A DNA stretch of 6,091 nucleotides from NCBI GenBank assembly GCA_002382645.1, contig DFYP01000170.1, positions 2,251 through 8,341 on the forward strand. The letters run 5' to 3'. The DNA is from Desulfovibrio sp. UBA4079 (GTDB taxonomy: Bacteria > Desulfobacterota > Desulfovibrionia > Desulfovibrionales > Desulfovibrionaceae). Shown here piece after piece: positions 1 to 6,067 of this stretch (position 1 is its first letter; every line of letters begins with the position of its first letter). The position numbers and the translations under genes were made by a program. The notes under the pieces were generated by a model, which saw nothing but the letters and a program-made list of their open reading frames with translations, searched no databases and was not told where the DNA came from.

Positions 1-312
1 CTCTCCCTGAGCTACACCCCGGGCTGGAAGGACGGCATGACCGCGGGCCAGGGCTTCATCGCCATCGCCATGGTCATCTTCGCCACCTGGCGGCCCCAGC
101 GGGTGGCTGCCGGGGCCCTGCTGTTCGGCGGGCTCTCGGCGCTCCAGTTCTACTTCCAGGTGGCCGGGCTGGACCTGGCCCCGGTCTGGGTCCTGCGCAT
201 CCTGCCCTATGTCCTGACCCTGGCCGTGCTCGTGGCGGCCAATGTCCTGGGCCCGCTCAAGCGCCTGGCCCGGGCCCCGGCCGATCTGGGCCGCCCGTTC
301 TTCAGGGAATAG
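1..312 (+). CDS. ABC importer permease, simple-sugar/nucleoside type (C-terminal part)
   Basis: This is the end of an inner-membrane permease whose start lies left of the window; 103 codons remain before a TAG stop. The reading frame is open from base 1, so the ATG at 37 is an internal methionine. Near the N-terminal edge there is a G-M-T-A-G-Q-G-F-I-A block, then hydrophobic segments at about visible residues 15-29, 36-52 and 67-82, and a tail ending R-A-P-A-D-L-G-R-P-F-F-R-E. The glycine-rich block followed by an A-x-L-G-x-P-[FY]-x-R-E tail is characteristic of BPD_transp_2 family permeases that work with BMP-type lipoproteins, such as nucleoside or simple-sugar importers (NupQ/YufQ-like). 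Partner permease, ATPase and binding-protein genes would be expected upstream, outside the window. The substrate is not determinable here. Confidence 0.8.
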   Translation, partial: LSLSYTPGWKDGMTAGQGFIAIAMVIFATWRPQRVAAGALLFGGLSALQFYFQVAGLDLAPVWVLRILPYVLTLAVLVAANVLGPLKRLARAPADLGRPFFRE

Positions 313-320
313 CGGAGAAT

Positions 321-1169
321 TCAGACGGCCACGGGCCGTGCGGCCTGCTCGGGCAGCACCGGGATGATCCCGCGGGTCATGGGGTCGGCCCAGGGCTCGC
401 CCCGGAGCACGCCCCGGGCCCAGCCCAGGGTCCAGGACGGGAAGAAGGCGGCGTTGTCCAGAACCAGGCGGGCCTTGGATTCCGCGTCCCTGGGCCGGGC
501 GCTGAACGAGTAGTTGCTCTCGTGGAAGCGGTACACGTAGAGCGGCTCGGCCAAGTGCACGAAGCGCGCTCCCGCGAGCGCCAGCTGGATCCAAAAATCC
601 CAGTCCTCGTAGAACGTGGCCGCGCGGAAGCGGGCTCCCTGGTCCCAGAGTTCGCGCCGGAACAGGGCCGAGGTGGAGAGGATGTTCTGGTTGGCCAGCA
701 GGAGCTTGTGGAACCCGGGCAGCCGCACCTCGTGGCGTCCGGAGTGGTCCTCCAGGAAATGGTCGGTGTAGGCCACGTCCGCGCCCCGATCCAGGGCCTC
801 CAGGCAGCGGGGCAGGAAGTCCGGCAGGATCAGGTCGTCCGGGTCCAGGCACAGGAGCGTCAGGCCCCGGGCCTGGTCCAGCCCGGCGTTGCGCACCGGC
901 CCGGGCCTGCCCGTGCGCGGCAGGCAGAGGACCCGGTGCCCGGCCAGGGGCATGTCCGGCAAAAGCCTCTGGGCCAGCTCCGCCGAGCCGTCGCTGCTGG
1001 CGTCGTCCACAAAGATGATTTCGATGCGCCGGGTGTTCAGGCGCTGGTCCGCGATGGAGCGGAGGCAGGCCGGCAGGAACCGGGCGTAATTGTGGTTGGG
1101 GATGACGATGGAGACCTGCGGCCTCTCCCTCGGCTCCGCAGGCCCGTTGCGGTGGTCTCCCGGATGCAT
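321..1169 (-). CDS. Family 2 glycosyltransferase (GT-A fold)
   Basis: A 282-residue protein that would transfer a sugar from a nucleotide-sugar donor to an unknown acceptor, probably in surface polysaccharide or glycan synthesis. The GT2 landmarks are in order: the first beta strand V-S-I-V-I-P-N-H-N-Y at 19-28, the nucleotide-binding D-D-A-S-S-D-G-S at 55-62, the G-P-V-R-N-A-G stretch at 90-96, the metal-binding acidic cluster L-D-P-D-D at 108-112, and the E-D-W-D-F-W motif at 188-193 that usually supplies the catalytic base. There is no signal peptide or membrane segment, so it should act at the cytoplasmic side. The start is supported by a GGGGAGG ribosome binding site about 9 bases upstream. 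It converges with the permease gene (8 bp between stops) and is separated from the upstream hydrolase operon by a strong terminator, so it needs its own promoter within 1170-1290. No sugar-pathway neighbours are visible, so the specificity stays unknown. Confidence 0.9.
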   Translation of the reverse strand: MHPGDHRNGPAEPRERPQVSIVIPNHNYARFLPACLRSIADQRLNTRRIEIIFVDDASSDGSAELAQRLLPDMPLAGHRVLCLPRTGRPGPVRNAGLDQARGLTLLCLDPDDLILPDFLPRCLEALDRGADVAYTDHFLEDHSGRHEVRLPGFHKLLLANQNILSTSALFRRELWDQGARFRAATFYEDWDFWIQLALAGARFVHLAEPLYVYRFHESNYSFSARPRDAESKARLVLDNAAFFPSWTLGWARGVLRGEPWADPMTRGIIPVLPEQAARPVAV

Positions 1170-1204
1170 GGATCGGCGCCTCCCCGCGCCGGAACGTCCC
1201 GCCC

Positions 1205-1222
1205 CATGCCGGTTGTGGCATG
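1205..1222. repeat. Short inverted repeat in the leader of the glycosyltransferase gene
   Basis: CATGCC at 1205-1210 is the reverse complement of GGCATG at 1217-1222, with a 6-base loop. It lies 36-53 bases upstream of the glycosyltransferase start codon, in the only stretch that can hold that gene's promoter. It could be a small operator or a weak mRNA hairpin, but a 6-bp dyad arises easily by chance in GC-rich DNA. No convincing sigma-70 promoter was found beside it. Confidence 0.2.
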
Positions 1223-1290
1223 TCTCCCGGGCGGTCCGCTCCAGAGGTCTTATCGGACGTATCCACTGGAAGCTTAGCCCGAGGGAAGAG

Positions 1291-1325
1291 AAAAGGCCCC
1301 GGGAACCGTCGGTTCCCGGGGCCTT
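1291..1325 (-). terminator. Rho-independent terminator of the hydrolase operon
   Basis: A perfect 15-bp stem (1293-1307 pairing with 1311-1325) with a 3-base loop. Read on the minus strand it ends in TTTT followed by a pyrimidine-rich CTCTTCCC run. It begins 21 bases after the stop codon of the downstream hydrolase gene, in the right position and orientation to end the two-gene transcript. It also insulates the glycosyltransferase gene from the operon. Confidence 0.9.
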
Positions 1326-1346
1326 GCGCGTGCGGATGCGCCGCGT

Positions 1347-2606
1347 TCAGCGGAACACGCGGTCCAGCCAGTCGAAAACCTCCTGGCTCATGAGGCTGCG
1401 GTTCTCCATGACGCAGTGGTTGACCGCCCCCTCGTCGGCGGGAGTGACCACCAGCCGCTTCTCGGCGCTGCCCAGGGTGGTGATGCACTGCTCGGTCTGG
1501 CGCGCGATCTCCGGGCTCCCGTACTCGCCGCTGGAGACCAGGATGAAGGCCGGGGCGCTCACCCGGGGCGGATCAAAGGAGAAACCCTCGTTGGCCTTGA
1601 CCAGGCCGTTCAGGTCCCTGGGGTCCAGGCCGAAGCGCCAGGCCACGCCTTCATTGGTCTGGAGCTTGAACGAGGACCAGGTCGCCATGGCCTCGGGCGT
1701 GACCGTGGCCACGGCCATCTTGGCCACGCCTATGCCTGCGTCCACCACGCAGTTGTTCATGACCACGGCCGTGATGCGTTTGTCGTGCTGGGCGGCCTGG
1801 GGCGCGAACCCGCCGCCGCTGCTGATGCCGTACATGGCCAGGCGCTTGCGATCCACGTCCTTGCGGGAGAGCGCGTAGTCCACCACGGCCCGGAGCGGCT
1901 TGTCCATGGCCGGGCGGAAGAACTGGCCCTCCAGGGGCAAGAGGCCCTGGCCCGGCAGGTCCACGGTGAGGAAGTTGTAGCCGCGTTCAAAGGCCTGGGG
2001 CGCGATGTAGAAGAACTGGTCCTCCACAAAGGTCTCGGCCCCGCCGATCATGATGAGCGTCTTGGCCGGGGCCTTGCCCGGAGCGGCCTTGCGGAAGACC
2101 CCGGGCATCTTCGTCTTGCCGAAGGGGATTTCCACGTACTCCAGGGGCGGGGTCATGAGCTTGCCGGCCCGCAGGAGCAGGGAGCGGCTCTTCCGGGCCG
2201 TGTCCCGCAGCCGGGGGTCGTCCGGGAGCATGGAGACCATGGCCGCGCGGTAGTAGTAGCAGGCCCGCAGGAACTGCTCCCGGGCGCTCACCGCGTGGCC
2301 CGCGGCCAGGGACTGCTCACCCCTCGCCTGGACCAGGGCCGCGGTCCTGATCCACTCGGCCTGCCAGGAGGCCGCGTCGCCGTCCGTGATCCGCGCGGCC
2401 GTGGCAAAGGCCTCGCCGATCTCGCAGCCATGGTTGGTCGCGGCCCCGAGGATCAGCGAGCCGAAGACGAAGTCCATCTCCAGGTCCTGGAAGTGGAAGC
2501 GCACATGGGCCGCGTGCGGGTCCACGGCCCGCTCCGGGGCCTCGGCGGCCCGGGCCCCCGGCGGGACCAGGGCCAGGCAGAGGAGCAGCGCGAGCGTTCG
2601 CCGCAT
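1347..2606 (-). CDS. Exported alpha/beta hydrolase, FrsA/DHPON-hydrolase-like
   Basis: A 419-residue exported serine hydrolase. Residues 1-20 form a Sec signal peptide (basic M-R-R, hydrophobic core, A-R-A cleavage site), so the mature enzyme should be periplasmic. Residues about 32-150 form a helical cap, and 155-419 the alpha/beta-hydrolase core. Visible elements are an oxyanion-side G-G-A-E-T-F at 188-193, D-L-P-G-Q-G at 216-221, the nucleophile elbow G-I-S-S-G-G (Ser262), Glu361 at the usual acid position, and His397 in V-N-H-C. This layout matches the FrsA / 2,6-dihydroxypseudooxynicotine hydrolase / Ayg1-like group, some members of which hydrolyse C-C bonds; ester hydrolysis is equally possible. 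It is clearly a paralogue of the upstream hydrolase, sharing the pattern through cap and core, but lacks that protein's N-terminal tautomerase-like unit. AGGGAGGA sits 5 bases before ATG and overlaps the upstream stop codon, so translation is likely coupled. Confidence 0.85.
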   Translation of the reverse strand: MRRTLALLLCLALVPPGARAAEAPERAVDPHAAHVRFHFQDLEMDFVFGSLILGAATNHGCEIGEAFATAARITDGDAASWQAEWIRTAALVQARGEQSLAAGHAVSAREQFLRACYYYRAAMVSMLPDDPRLRDTARKSRSLLLRAGKLMTPPLEYVEIPFGKTKMPGVFRKAAPGKAPAKTLIMIGGAETFVEDQFFYIAPQAFERGYNFLTVDLPGQGLLPLEGQFFRPAMDKPLRAVVDYALSRKDVDRKRLAMYGISSGGGFAPQAAQHDKRITAVVMNNCVVDAGIGVAKMAVATVTPEAMATWSSFKLQTNEGVAWRFGLDPRDLNGLVKANEGFSFDPPRVSAPAFILVSSGEYGSPEIARQTEQCITTLGSAEKRLVVTPADEGAVNHCVMENRSLMSQEVFDWLDRVFR

Positions 2607-2611
2607 GGTCT

Positions 2612-2620
2612 TCCTCCCTA
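2612..2620 (-). promoter_or_regulatory. Ribosome binding site overlapping the upstream stop codon
   Basis: On the minus strand the TAG stop of the fusion gene (2618-2620) runs directly into GGGAGGA, giving TAGGGAGGA, with ATG of the next gene 5 bases later. This arrangement suggests that ribosomes ending the first gene re-initiate on the second, tying the amounts of the two hydrolases together. It also fixes the start of the second gene at 2606. Confidence 0.8.
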
Positions 2621-4327
2621 CGGCTTGGCCCGGTCGTCCAGCCAGTTCAGGATGCGCTCGCCCGAGGCCTGGGGCGCGCCGAGCTGGCAGTGGAACTGGG
2701 TGCCCTGGCTCGCGTCGAACTCCATGTAGGTCTTCGGGCAGGTGAGCGCGTTGAAGAACAGCTTGCCCTGGGCGTTGGACCCGGCCACCTGGTCTTCGGT
2801 GGAGTTGACCACGAGCATCTCGGCCGTGATCTTCCCCGCGGTGCCGGACTGCTCGAAGCGGGTGAGCTTCTGGAACAGGTCCGCGGGCGAGCCGGCCTGG
2901 AAGGTCCAGAGCATCTGGTTGATGAACTGGCTCAACTCCGCATGGGCCGCCATCTCCTGGAGGGCCAGCTCGTTGATCCGGCGGGCCTTGGAGGACGAGC
3001 CCACCCCGGCCTTCACCTCGGCCGGAAACTTGGTCATGGTGCCCTCGAACACGCTCATCACGCCGCTGTCCGCCACGGCCCAGCGGATGCGCTTCTCAAA
3101 GGCCAGGGCCCGGGGCACCAGGTAGCCGCCCATGGAGTAGCCGATGAGGGCCACGCGCTGGGGGTCCACCCCGGGCAGGGTCAGGGCGAAGTCCACCACC
3201 GGGGTCACGACCTTTTCCCAGTCGTGGCGGAAGGGCTTGTGCTGGAGCATGATCATCTCGCCCTGGCCCGGGCCCTCGTACACGAGGCAGTTGTAGCCGC
3301 GCTTCACGGCCTCGGCGGCCAGGATGAAGTAGAGGTCCTCGGCCGTGCCGTCCAGGCCGGTCTGGATGAGCAGCAGGGGCCGCTTCTTGGCGCTTCCGTC
3401 CGGGGTCACGAAATAGCCGGGCAGGGTGGTCTTCTCATAGGGGATGCGCACGGGCGTGATGCGGCCGTCGGACAGGGACGCGGCCTTGAGAAAGGCCTCG
3501 CGGTTGTTTTGCCAGGCCACCAGGCCGCGCGGGTCGTTGCCGAAGAGGTAGATGAACGAGGCCCGGAAATAGGTGCTGGCCCGGAAATAGGCCTGCATGG
3601 CGCTCTGGCGGTGCCCGGCCGCGGCGTATGCGTCGGCCTTGGCGCGCAGGTTCTGGGCCATGGCGTTCCAGGCCGTGTACCAGCTCTCCTTGTCAAAGTC
3701 CTGGATCTGGCCCGTGGCGGTGAGCACCTCGCCCAGGTCCGCCGCGCCCGAGGCGATGAGGCCCGTGCGCCAGAGGCTCTGGAACACGAAGGCCCCGTCG
3801 TTGAACAGGAAGCGGGCCATGGCGCGGTCCGCTGCCGGGCGGGGGCCTTCCGCTCCCTGGCCGCGGTAGTGCTCCCAGTGGTCCACGTGGCCGCTGATGT
3901 ACACCTGGCCCTGGAGCGGGAAGTGCGTGTGGATGAAGACCCACTCCGTGCTCACCCCGGTGCGCTTGGCCAGGGACTCGGCAATGGCGGTCATGACCTT
4001 GGCCACCTGGTCGTCGGTGAAGAACCCGGGCACGTAGAGGTCCACGAACACGGGCTTGTCCGTGGCCGGCTCGCCCATGCAGTGGATGGCCTCAAAGGTC
4101 TGCCAGTAGTAGGTGATGACCTGCTCGGGCAGGCCCGTGGCCGCCGCCACGTCGCGGCTCACCCCGGCCAGGACCGCGGGCGCGTCCACCTTGAGGTGCG
4201 GGGCCGTGATCCGGACCATGGGGTCGGTCGGGTCCAGGCCGCCGTCGGCCAGGGCCGGGGCCTGCCAGGCCAGCACGGCCAGAACCAGGGACGCGAGGAG
4301 CGCGATTCTGTTCAGGGCGGGGGACAT
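2618..4327 (-). CDS. Exported tautomerase-like / alpha/beta-hydrolase fusion protein
   Basis: A 569-residue protein in three parts. Residues 1-27 are a Sec signal peptide with an A-L-A cleavage site. Residues about 36-150 contain two successive beta-alpha-beta units resembling the tautomerase superfamily (4-oxalocrotonate tautomerase/MIF): one starts P-M-V-R-I-T at 36 and continues through A-A-A-T-G-L-P-E-Q-V-I-T (61-72); the second runs from P-V-F-V-D-L-Y (92-98) through an amphipathic helix to G-V-S-T-E-W-V-F-I (124-132) and an I-S-G-H hairpin at 144-147. Residues about 170-290 are a helical cap and 295-569 an alpha/beta hydrolase with nucleophile G-Y-S-M-G-G (Ser398), acid at Glu511/Asp512, and His546 in Q-F-H-C. 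Tautomerases use an N-terminal proline; Pro36 aligns with it but is internal, so that activity may be altered or lost. The start at 4327 is chosen because GGAGGTG lies 5 bases upstream and a signal peptide follows; the open frame extends to 4591 but the extra codons look non-coding. It is the first gene of the operon. Confidence 0.8.
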   Translation of the reverse strand: MSPALNRIALLASLVLAVLAWQAPALADGGLDPTDPMVRITAPHLKVDAPAVLAGVSRDVAAATGLPEQVITYYWQTFEAIHCMGEPATDKPVFVDLYVPGFFTDDQVAKVMTAIAESLAKRTGVSTEWVFIHTHFPLQGQVYISGHVDHWEHYRGQGAEGPRPAADRAMARFLFNDGAFVFQSLWRTGLIASGAADLGEVLTATGQIQDFDKESWYTAWNAMAQNLRAKADAYAAAGHRQSAMQAYFRASTYFRASFIYLFGNDPRGLVAWQNNREAFLKAASLSDGRITPVRIPYEKTTLPGYFVTPDGSAKKRPLLLIQTGLDGTAEDLYFILAAEAVKRGYNCLVYEGPGQGEMIMLQHKPFRHDWEKVVTPVVDFALTLPGVDPQRVALIGYSMGGYLVPRALAFEKRIRWAVADSGVMSVFEGTMTKFPAEVKAGVGSSSKARRINELALQEMAAHAELSQFINQMLWTFQAGSPADLFQKLTRFEQSGTAGKITAEMLVVNSTEDQVAGSNAQGKLFFNALTCPKTYMEFDASQGTQFHCQLGAPQASGERILNWLDDRAKP

Positions 4328-4518
4328 GATGCACCTCCGGGCGAGAGTTTCAGACGAGAGCGTTAAACGGAGAGGCACCGCATTTTCAGGCGAGCCGGGC
4401 CTGTGCCGCCGAGGGAGTGCTTGCTTCCCCGGCTGGGCGGTCCAAGGTCCAGGAAACACTTGATGAATAGCCTGATCCAGGCGGTCCTGTCCATGGCCGG
4501 GGAGGAGCGGGGGCAAGG
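4328..4518 (-). promoter_or_regulatory. Leader and presumed promoter region of the hydrolase operon
   Basis: This gap between the tRNA-side terminator and the fusion gene must hold the operon promoter. The ribosome binding site CGGAGGTG is at 4333-4340. The best sigma-70-like pair I can find is CTGAAA (4384-4389) and TTTAAC (4362-4367) with a 16-base spacer, each matching four of six consensus bases; this is weak and could be chance. No obvious operator dyad or riboswitch-like structure was seen. The terminator just upstream makes read-through from the tRNA unlikely. Confidence 0.3.
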
Positions 4519-4551
4519 AAAAAGGCCTTGCGGATTTCCCCGCAAGGCCTT
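4519..4551 (-). terminator. Terminator behind the left tRNA 3' fragment
   Basis: A 12-bp perfect stem (4522-4533 with 4540-4551, 6-base loop) that on the minus strand ends in a TTTTT run. It starts 9 bases beyond the CCA end of the tRNA fragment, the normal place for a tRNA terminator. It is probably the chromosome's original terminator for this tRNA, now left stranded behind only the 3' part of the gene. Confidence 0.85.
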
Positions 4552-4560
4552 GTGGTTCCG

Positions 4561-4593
4561 TGGTGCCGAGGGACAGAATCGAACTGCCCACAC
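4561..4593 (-). other. Truncated tRNA 3' end; left attachment site of the island
   Basis: On the minus strand this reads as a variable region, T-stem GGCAG, T-loop TTCGATT, T-stem CTGTC (one G-T pair), acceptor strand CCTCGGC, A and the encoded CCA, which is a canonical tRNA 3' end. The following bases (towards 4650) do not supply the GCCGAGG acceptor partner, a D-arm or a pairing anticodon stem, so the gene is incomplete. Its first 24 bases on the plus strand are repeated exactly at 6068-6091. Such duplications arise when a site-specific recombinase inserts DNA into a tRNA 3' end. The amino-acid identity cannot be stated because the anticodon is absent; the acceptor sequence would fit a Phe or Leu tRNA. 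Confidence 0.75.
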
Positions 4594-4723
4594 GGGGGGC
4601 AATTCTCCAACATGCTCTTTAATGAAACGGCTTCTCGTTGACCTCAACGAATATTGATGAATCAAAATTGGACATCATGTAGTCCATGGTTTGTTTCGTT
4701 TGAATTAGGCTGAACAAGCCAAT

Positions 4724-5548
4724 TCATTTATTAGCCGCATTCGCCACATTTCGCATGTCATATGGAAAAGCACTTGAGCTTGTCTGTGTTGAGTAATGCT
4801 GAAGACCATCTAGACCAGTAAACGCATAGTATATAACAATATCTTCTCGACACAAAATTGCATGTCGTATTGGGATGAAATATCTTTCTGATACGCTAGA
4901 CATGCAATTTGGGAGAAGGCTTCCAAGCAATTCATTGCTTTTATTTTTCTTAAGTAATGAAAAATGCCTACTTTTATATCCGTGTTGTGCTTTGTATTTT
5001 TCAATATCAAATTCTTTTAATGCAAGAGTATCTTCACCCAACACTATCCAGTTATATCCACCAGACTTCGCAAGCTCATCCTCATCCATTATGATATCAA
5101 GAATTTTATCTGGAATAAATTCAGCGCAAGAAATTTTTCTATAGACAGCATCAACCGTAATTGGTATCTTGTAGTTATTTATAATGCTTATATTATAAGA
5201 AATAATCTTACCAGATGCCTTTTCGCTGACCTTCCAAAACACTTCACTAAATGAAATTTGAACGTTAAGCCTTGGATTTAATGCGCTATCAAACGATATT
5301 AATTGTAGCTGGCTTTCTATTTCCTTAGAGAGCTTCTCGGAGCGTAGAATACTTTCCTTATAATTAGCAGTTGCAGCATCAAGTTGCGATTGAATTGTTT
5401 GTATAATTACACGCGATCTCGATTCAATCAACTCATTGTATGATTTTGGAATTGTAAAAAAAATTAAAATAAAAATCGATGCAACTGACGCAAGAAATGG
5501 GAAAATGTATTTAATATAAAAGTCCATTATGAGTTTGATAAATTTCAT
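4724..5548 (-). CDS. Island-borne membrane-anchored protein of unknown function
   Basis: I do not recognise this 274-residue protein. It has a basic N-terminus (Lys2, Lys5, Lys13), one hydrophobic segment at about 14-33, and a charged, heptad-like helical stretch at about 38-82 that may be a coiled coil. A C-terminal region (about 93-258) is rich in predicted beta strands, for example R-L-N-V-Q-I-S-F-S at 93-101 and K-I-I-S-Y-N-I-S-I-I at 114-123. Cysteines are at 141, 215 and 233. The layout suggests a single-pass inner-membrane protein with a globular domain held away from the membrane, facing either side. The start at 5548 is preceded by AAGG 7 bases upstream; the internal ATG at 5527 lacks a ribosome binding site. 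Base composition and codon use differ sharply from the chromosomal genes, indicating acquisition by transfer. Defence or toxin-type cargo is possible on context alone, but nothing in the sequence shows it. Confidence 0.7.
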   Translation of the reverse strand: MKFIKLIMDFYIKYIFPFLASVASIFILIFFTIPKSYNELIESRSRVIIQTIQSQLDAATANYKESILRSEKLSKEIESQLQLISFDSALNPRLNVQISFSEVFWKVSEKASGKIISYNISIINNYKIPITVDAVYRKISCAEFIPDKILDIIMDEDELAKSGGYNWIVLGEDTLALKEFDIEKYKAQHGYKSRHFSLLKKNKSNELLGSLLPNCMSSVSERYFIPIRHAILCREDIVIYYAFTGLDGLQHYSTQTSSSAFPYDMRNVANAANK

Positions 5549-5571
5549 AGTGTGGCCTTAAAATTAAAACA

Positions 5572-5589
5572 TGTATTTTGATAAATACA
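5572..5589. repeat. Inverted repeat upstream of the island membrane-protein gene
   Basis: TGTATTT (5572-5578) and AAATACA (5583-5589) form a 7-bp dyad with a 4-base centre, 24 bases upstream of the start codon at 5548. It lies in the 49-bp gap between the two island frames, where a promoter for the membrane-protein gene would sit. A sigma-70-like TTTAAT at 5560-5565 is nearby, but no good -35 accompanies it. An operator half-site pair is a reasonable reading; chance in AT-rich DNA is also possible. Confidence 0.3.
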
Positions 5590-5597
5590 CTACTTAT

Positions 5598-5954
5598 TTA
5601 ATTATTGTAAGCGAGTAACTCCCTATGCCGTATTGAAATTTTGATTGACTCAATGGCTTTTACCAAAGCTATCTTAATTTGATTTTGACGCCAGCTATGC
5701 GCATCCATAGTTATAGAACTATAAATCCTAAATTTATTTTTTGCAATAAGGTTTTTAAGTAACCAGATGAAAACGGAATACTTTTGGGACAGATTATGGC
5801 TGGTACGGATTTCTTGGTTCAGATGGAGATTTGTCCACCAAACTTCAGGTATGGGCTGACGTGAAACAGAATCAGGATGATCCATGCGACATACATCGAT
5901 TTCGGAGCAAGGCATTGGCCTGAAACGCAAGACACTATTTTGTTGGCGGAACAT
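5598..5954 (-). CDS. Doubtful 118-codon open frame, hypothetical or gene remnant
   Basis: A leftward open frame in the position, next to the tRNA, where an integrase gene normally sits; but I see no recombinase motifs, no membrane segment and no known domain. The ATG at 5954 has no ribosome binding site (the minus strand there reads CCTCCC, the wrong polarity). Internal starts at Met14 and Met24 have at best weak AGG signals. The product is basic, with a helical-looking C-terminal part rich in Ile, Lys and Arg (about 84-112). The 5' third of the frame is less AT-rich than the rest of the island, hinting that it spans a junction of two sources. It may be a short genuine protein, the tail of a deleted gene, or non-coding. 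Confidence 0.3.
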   Translation of the reverse strand: MFRQQNSVLRFRPMPCSEIDVCRMDHPDSVSRQPIPEVWWTNLHLNQEIRTSHNLSQKYSVFIWLLKNLIAKNKFRIYSSITMDAHSWRQNQIKIALVKAIESIKISIRHRELLAYNN

Positions 5955-6027
5955 AGGTTGGGAGGTGTTGTCAGGGAATGGTTTTCGATAGGTATTTGCT
6001 CGCTGGGGATAAGATGGATGTGAAAGG

Positions 6028-6065
6028 AAAAGCCCTTACGGCTTTCATCGTAAGGGCTTGTTTTT
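6028..6065. terminator. Bidirectional terminator at the right end of the island
   Basis: An 11-bp perfect stem (6030-6040 with 6049-6059, 8-base loop). On the minus strand it ends in TTTT, 8 bases past the CCA end of the tRNA copy, so it can end the tRNA transcript. On the plus strand the stem is followed by G and TTTTT, so it can act rightward as well. The sequence differs from the terminator at 4519-4551, so the element appears to bring its own terminator rather than duplicating the resident one. Confidence 0.8.
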
Positions 6066-6067
6066 CC

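Noticed and set aside
522..1277. Plus-strand frames opposite the glycosyltransferase
   Set aside because: Antisense shadow composition; all GT2 motifs lie on the minus strand.
1416..2729. Long open frame on the plus strand opposite the second hydrolase
   Set aside because: Same antisense artefact of GC-rich codon bias; no recognisable domain, and it spans two genuine minus-strand genes.
2690..4366. Long open frame on the plus strand opposite the fusion gene
   Set aside because: Its product is a Gly/His/Val/Leu/Glu-rich low-complexity string typical of the antisense of GC-rich coding DNA; the minus strand has a signal peptide, domains, catalytic residues and a ribosome binding site.
4328..4591. 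N-terminal extension of the fusion gene to an ATG at 4591
   Set aside because: It would bury the signal peptide inside the protein, run through the tRNA terminator and the tRNA end, and ignore the strong ribosome binding site at 4333-4340.
4561..4650. A complete tRNA gene at the left repeat
   Set aside because: The 5' acceptor strand GCCGAGG, D-arm and anticodon stem are missing in the expected positions; an AGAGCATG stretch looks D-arm-like but has no partner.
4403..4657. Plus-strand frame across the operon leader and tRNA fragment
   Set aside because: It crosses a terminator hairpin and tRNA sequence and has no ribosome binding site or domain.
4619..4723. In-frame continuation of 34 codons after the TGA stop of the island membrane protein, ending at TAA, including a 22-codon ATG frame
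   Set aside because: In-frame continuation is expected one time in three by chance; there is no ribosome binding site, no read-through signal that I can see, and no recognisable motif. It could be a decayed tail but is not supported.
4594..6030. CRISPR array, group II intron or insertion-sequence ends in the AT-rich segment
   Set aside because: No regularly spaced repeats, no transposase-like frame and no terminal inverted repeats beyond the tRNA-derived direct repeats were seen.
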